From JAAYAY01 sp964429355 (lineage in GTDB: Bacteria; Planctomycetota; Planctomycetia; Pirellulales; Thermoguttaceae): a DNA stretch of 7,336 bases. The translations under genes were made by a program, and so were the position numbers. How positions within the stretch are numbered: position 1 is the stretch's first letter; the number at the start of each line of letters is the position of its first letter. The DNA is taken from the NCBI GenBank assembly GCA_964429355.1, contig CAYSCH010000443.1:1-7336 (forward strand), given 5' to 3'. Positions 5,783 to 7,336 of this stretch are shown in pieces. Under the pieces are notes generated by a model, which saw nothing but the letters and a program-made list of their open reading frames with translations, did no database searches and was not told where the DNA came from.

Positions 5783-7336
5783 ATGTGTAAGACACACTGC
5801 GGTTGGTTACTGAGCCTTGTCGCTGCCTGGGGGCTATCCGCTCCGTCTATGGCTCAGCCGGCCGATGAGGTATTGCAGACTATCGACCGTGCCCGTCAGG
5901 CCGCCGCCGCGGGGCGATTCCACGAAGCCGAGTCGCGTCTCCGTGAGAAGCTCGCCGACCCAGATGCCCCGGCCGTCGATGGCCCCGCCATGGAGCTCGA
6001 AATCCTCAGGCGGATTCGACTCGATTTCTCGCTCACAGCCGATCAGGTTCTCTCCCAGTTGCGCGACAGTATCCCCGACGTGACCGAAAAGGATCTGGAC
6101 ACGTGGCGTCAGCAGGGCGTTTTGCAGCATCGCGTCATCGACGGAGAAGTGCGCTACTTCAACCGCGCCGTGGGCAACCTGTTTCGGGCGTGCCCCACGG
6201 CCAAGGCCCGCTGTCAAAACCCAGTCGATCAGGCCAAAACGTTTGATCTTCCCGCCCACCTGGCAAAGCTCGTGGCCGCCGCCGAACAGACCGGTCAGGC
6301 GCAAGTCCACCCCGTCAAGCACCGCATTCGATACACCTTGCGTGTCAAGGACGGCAACCCGCGACTGAAAAAAGACGCCAAGGTCCGGTGCTGGCTCCCC
6401 TTTCCCCAACAGTACCAGCAGCAGGGCCAGGTCAAACTCCTCTCGGCCAAACCCGAATCGGCCATCATTGCCCCCGCGGGTTGCCCGCAGCGGACCGTCT
6501 ATTTCGAACACACAGTCGACGACCCCGCCACCCCGCCGGAGTTCTCGGCCGAATTCGAATTTGTCACCGCCGCTTTCGTGCCCAACCTCGACCCGTCCAA
6601 GGTGAAACCCTACGACACCGACAGCCAGTTGTATCGTCAGTACACGGCCCAGTGTCCACCCCACATCGTTTTTACACCCGAGATCAAAACGATCGCCGCC
6701 GAGATCGTCGGCCAGGAACAGAACCCGCTGGAAAAGGCGCTCCGTATCTTCCGCTGGGTCTCCAAGGAAATCCGCTGGTGCGCGGAGATGGAATACAGCA
6801 CCATCCCGAACCTCTCGGCCAAGGCAATCGCCGCCCGTGAGGGTGATTGTGGTGTCCAGGGAATGGCATTCATCGCTCTCTGCCGCGCCGCAGGCGTGCC
6901 CGCTCGCTGGCAATCAGGTTGGCAGACCAAGCCGGATCAGTCCAACATGCACGACTGGTCCGAGTTCTACGTCGAGCCGTGGGGGTGGCTGCCGGCCGAC
7001 GCGTCCAATGGCATCCAGAATCACAACGACCCTCGAGTGCGAGATTTCTTCTGCGGACACCTCGATCCCTACCGGTTCATCGTGAACCTCGACTACGCCC
7101 AGGAACTGGACCCGCCCAAATCGAGCTTCCGCAGCGAGCCTGTTGATTTCCAGCGCGGCGAGGTCGAGATCGACGGACACAATCTCTACTTCGACCAGTG
7201 GCAATACACGATCGACATCCGCACCATGCCCCTCGACGGCGCCATCGCTTCGCTTGAAGAAGCCCTCGACGCCGTCGTGCCGAAGCAGCTCAAGGCCGGC
7301 AAGGTCGCCGGAGTTGTGATTGCCGCCGGCCGCCGC
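5783..7336 (+). CDS. Secreted transglutaminase-like protein with apparent C-terminal serine-hydrolase domain (partial)
   Basis: The gene runs in one frame, without a stop, off the right edge: 518 visible residues. A signal peptide occupies residues 1-24 (hydrophobic core WLLSLVAAWGL, PSMA before the likely cut). A helical region follows (25-135) containing an IDGEVRYFNRAVGNLFR segment (120-136), then a beta-rich domain (about 176-268). The transglutaminase-like core, about 297-410, has all three catalytic residues: Cys356 in EGDCGVQGMAFIALCRAAG, His390 in NMHDWSEFY and Asp406 in WGWLPADAS. Bacterial members of this superfamily usually act as proteases or peptide-modifying enzymes rather than cross-linkers. 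The last residues, about 485-518 (LEEALDAVVPKQLKAGKVAG, then VVIAAG), resemble the opening helix and first strand of class C beta-lactamase/esterase-type serine hydrolases, so the full protein may be a two-enzyme fusion. That part is cut before its SxxK motif and remains inference. The substrate is unknown; the site of action is outside the cytoplasm. Confidence 0.85.
   Translation, partial: MCKTHCGWLLSLVAAWGLSAPSMAQPADEVLQTIDRARQAAAAGRFHEAESRLREKLADPDAPAVDGPAMELEILRRIRLDFSLTADQVLSQLRDSIPDVTEKDLDTWRQQGVLQHRVIDGEVRYFNRAVGNLFRACPTAKARCQNPVDQAKTFDLPAHLAKLVAAAEQTGQAQVHPVKHRIRYTLRVKDGNPRLKKDAKVRCWLPFPQQYQQQGQVKLLSAKPESAIIAPAGCPQRTVYFEHTVDDPATPPEFSAEFEFVTAAFVPNLDPSKVKPYDTDSQLYRQYTAQCPPHIVFTPEIKTIAAEIVGQEQNPLEKALRIFRWVSKEIRWCAEMEYSTIPNLSAKAIAAREGDCGVQGMAFIALCRAAGVPARWQSGWQTKPDQSNMHDWSEFYVEPWGWLPADASNGIQNHNDPRVRDFFCGHLDPYRFIVNLDYAQELDPPKSSFRSEPVDFQRGEVEIDGHNLYFDQWQYTIDIRTMPLDGAIASLEEALDAVVPKQLKAGKVAGVVIAAGRR

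Noticed and set aside
5834..6913. 359-residue minus-strand open frame
   Set aside because: It lies wholly antisense to the transglutaminase-like gene, whose catalytic motifs are intact. The Gly/Asp/Leu-rich product is typical of a shadow frame in GC-rich DNA.

Overview
The window reads as GC-rich bacterial accessory chromosome, most likely from a planctomycete or a relative in the Planctomycetes-Verrucomicrobia group. The reasons are an exported family GH29 fucosidase of the type abundant there, an exported transglutaminase-like protein that appears to be fused to a serine-hydrolase domain, a RAYT transposase relic, and intergenic DNA full of short seven- and nine-base repeats. The assignment rests on gene style; no 16S gene or other marker is present.

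Three genes look intact or cleanly cut by the edge. (1) An exported GH29 alpha-L-fucosidase, minus strand, 1920-3398. (2) A DEAD-box RNA helicase of the RhlE type, minus strand, 3870-5219, carrying all the classical motifs. (3) A secreted transglutaminase-like protein, plus strand, from 5783 off the right edge. It has a complete Cys-His-Asp triad and its last visible residues look like the start of a beta-lactamase-type (class C/esterase) domain. The helicase and the transglutaminase gene are divergent across 563 bases. The helicase and the fucosidase share a strand but lie 471 bases apart, so a common operon is doubtful.

The left quarter (1-1919) is decayed. At 286 a Tat-signal protein begins that resembles the N-terminus of the C_GCAxxG_C_C redox family. 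At about codon 65 the coding signal jumps to another frame and continues as the C-terminal part of an unrelated beta-rich protein up to 920. A frameshifted remnant of a REP-associated tyrosine transposase (RAYT) follows at 1046-1178, with a perfect 12-base inverted repeat around its start. Then come about 740 bases of pyrimidine-rich spacer holding three short tracts of a degenerate nonanucleotide repeat and a 13-unit heptanucleotide array that ends 27 bases from the fucosidase stop codon. A second, smaller heptad tract lies upstream of the fucosidase, so the gene is bracketed by related repeats.

Functionally the intact genes are one polysaccharide-degrading enzyme, one RNA-metabolism enzyme and one exported multidomain hydrolase. 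They do not form an obvious pathway. The points most worth following are the repeat families around the fucosidase, the chimeric pseudogene, the His-to-Cys change in the fucosidase active-site region, and the apparent transglutaminase-serine hydrolase fusion.
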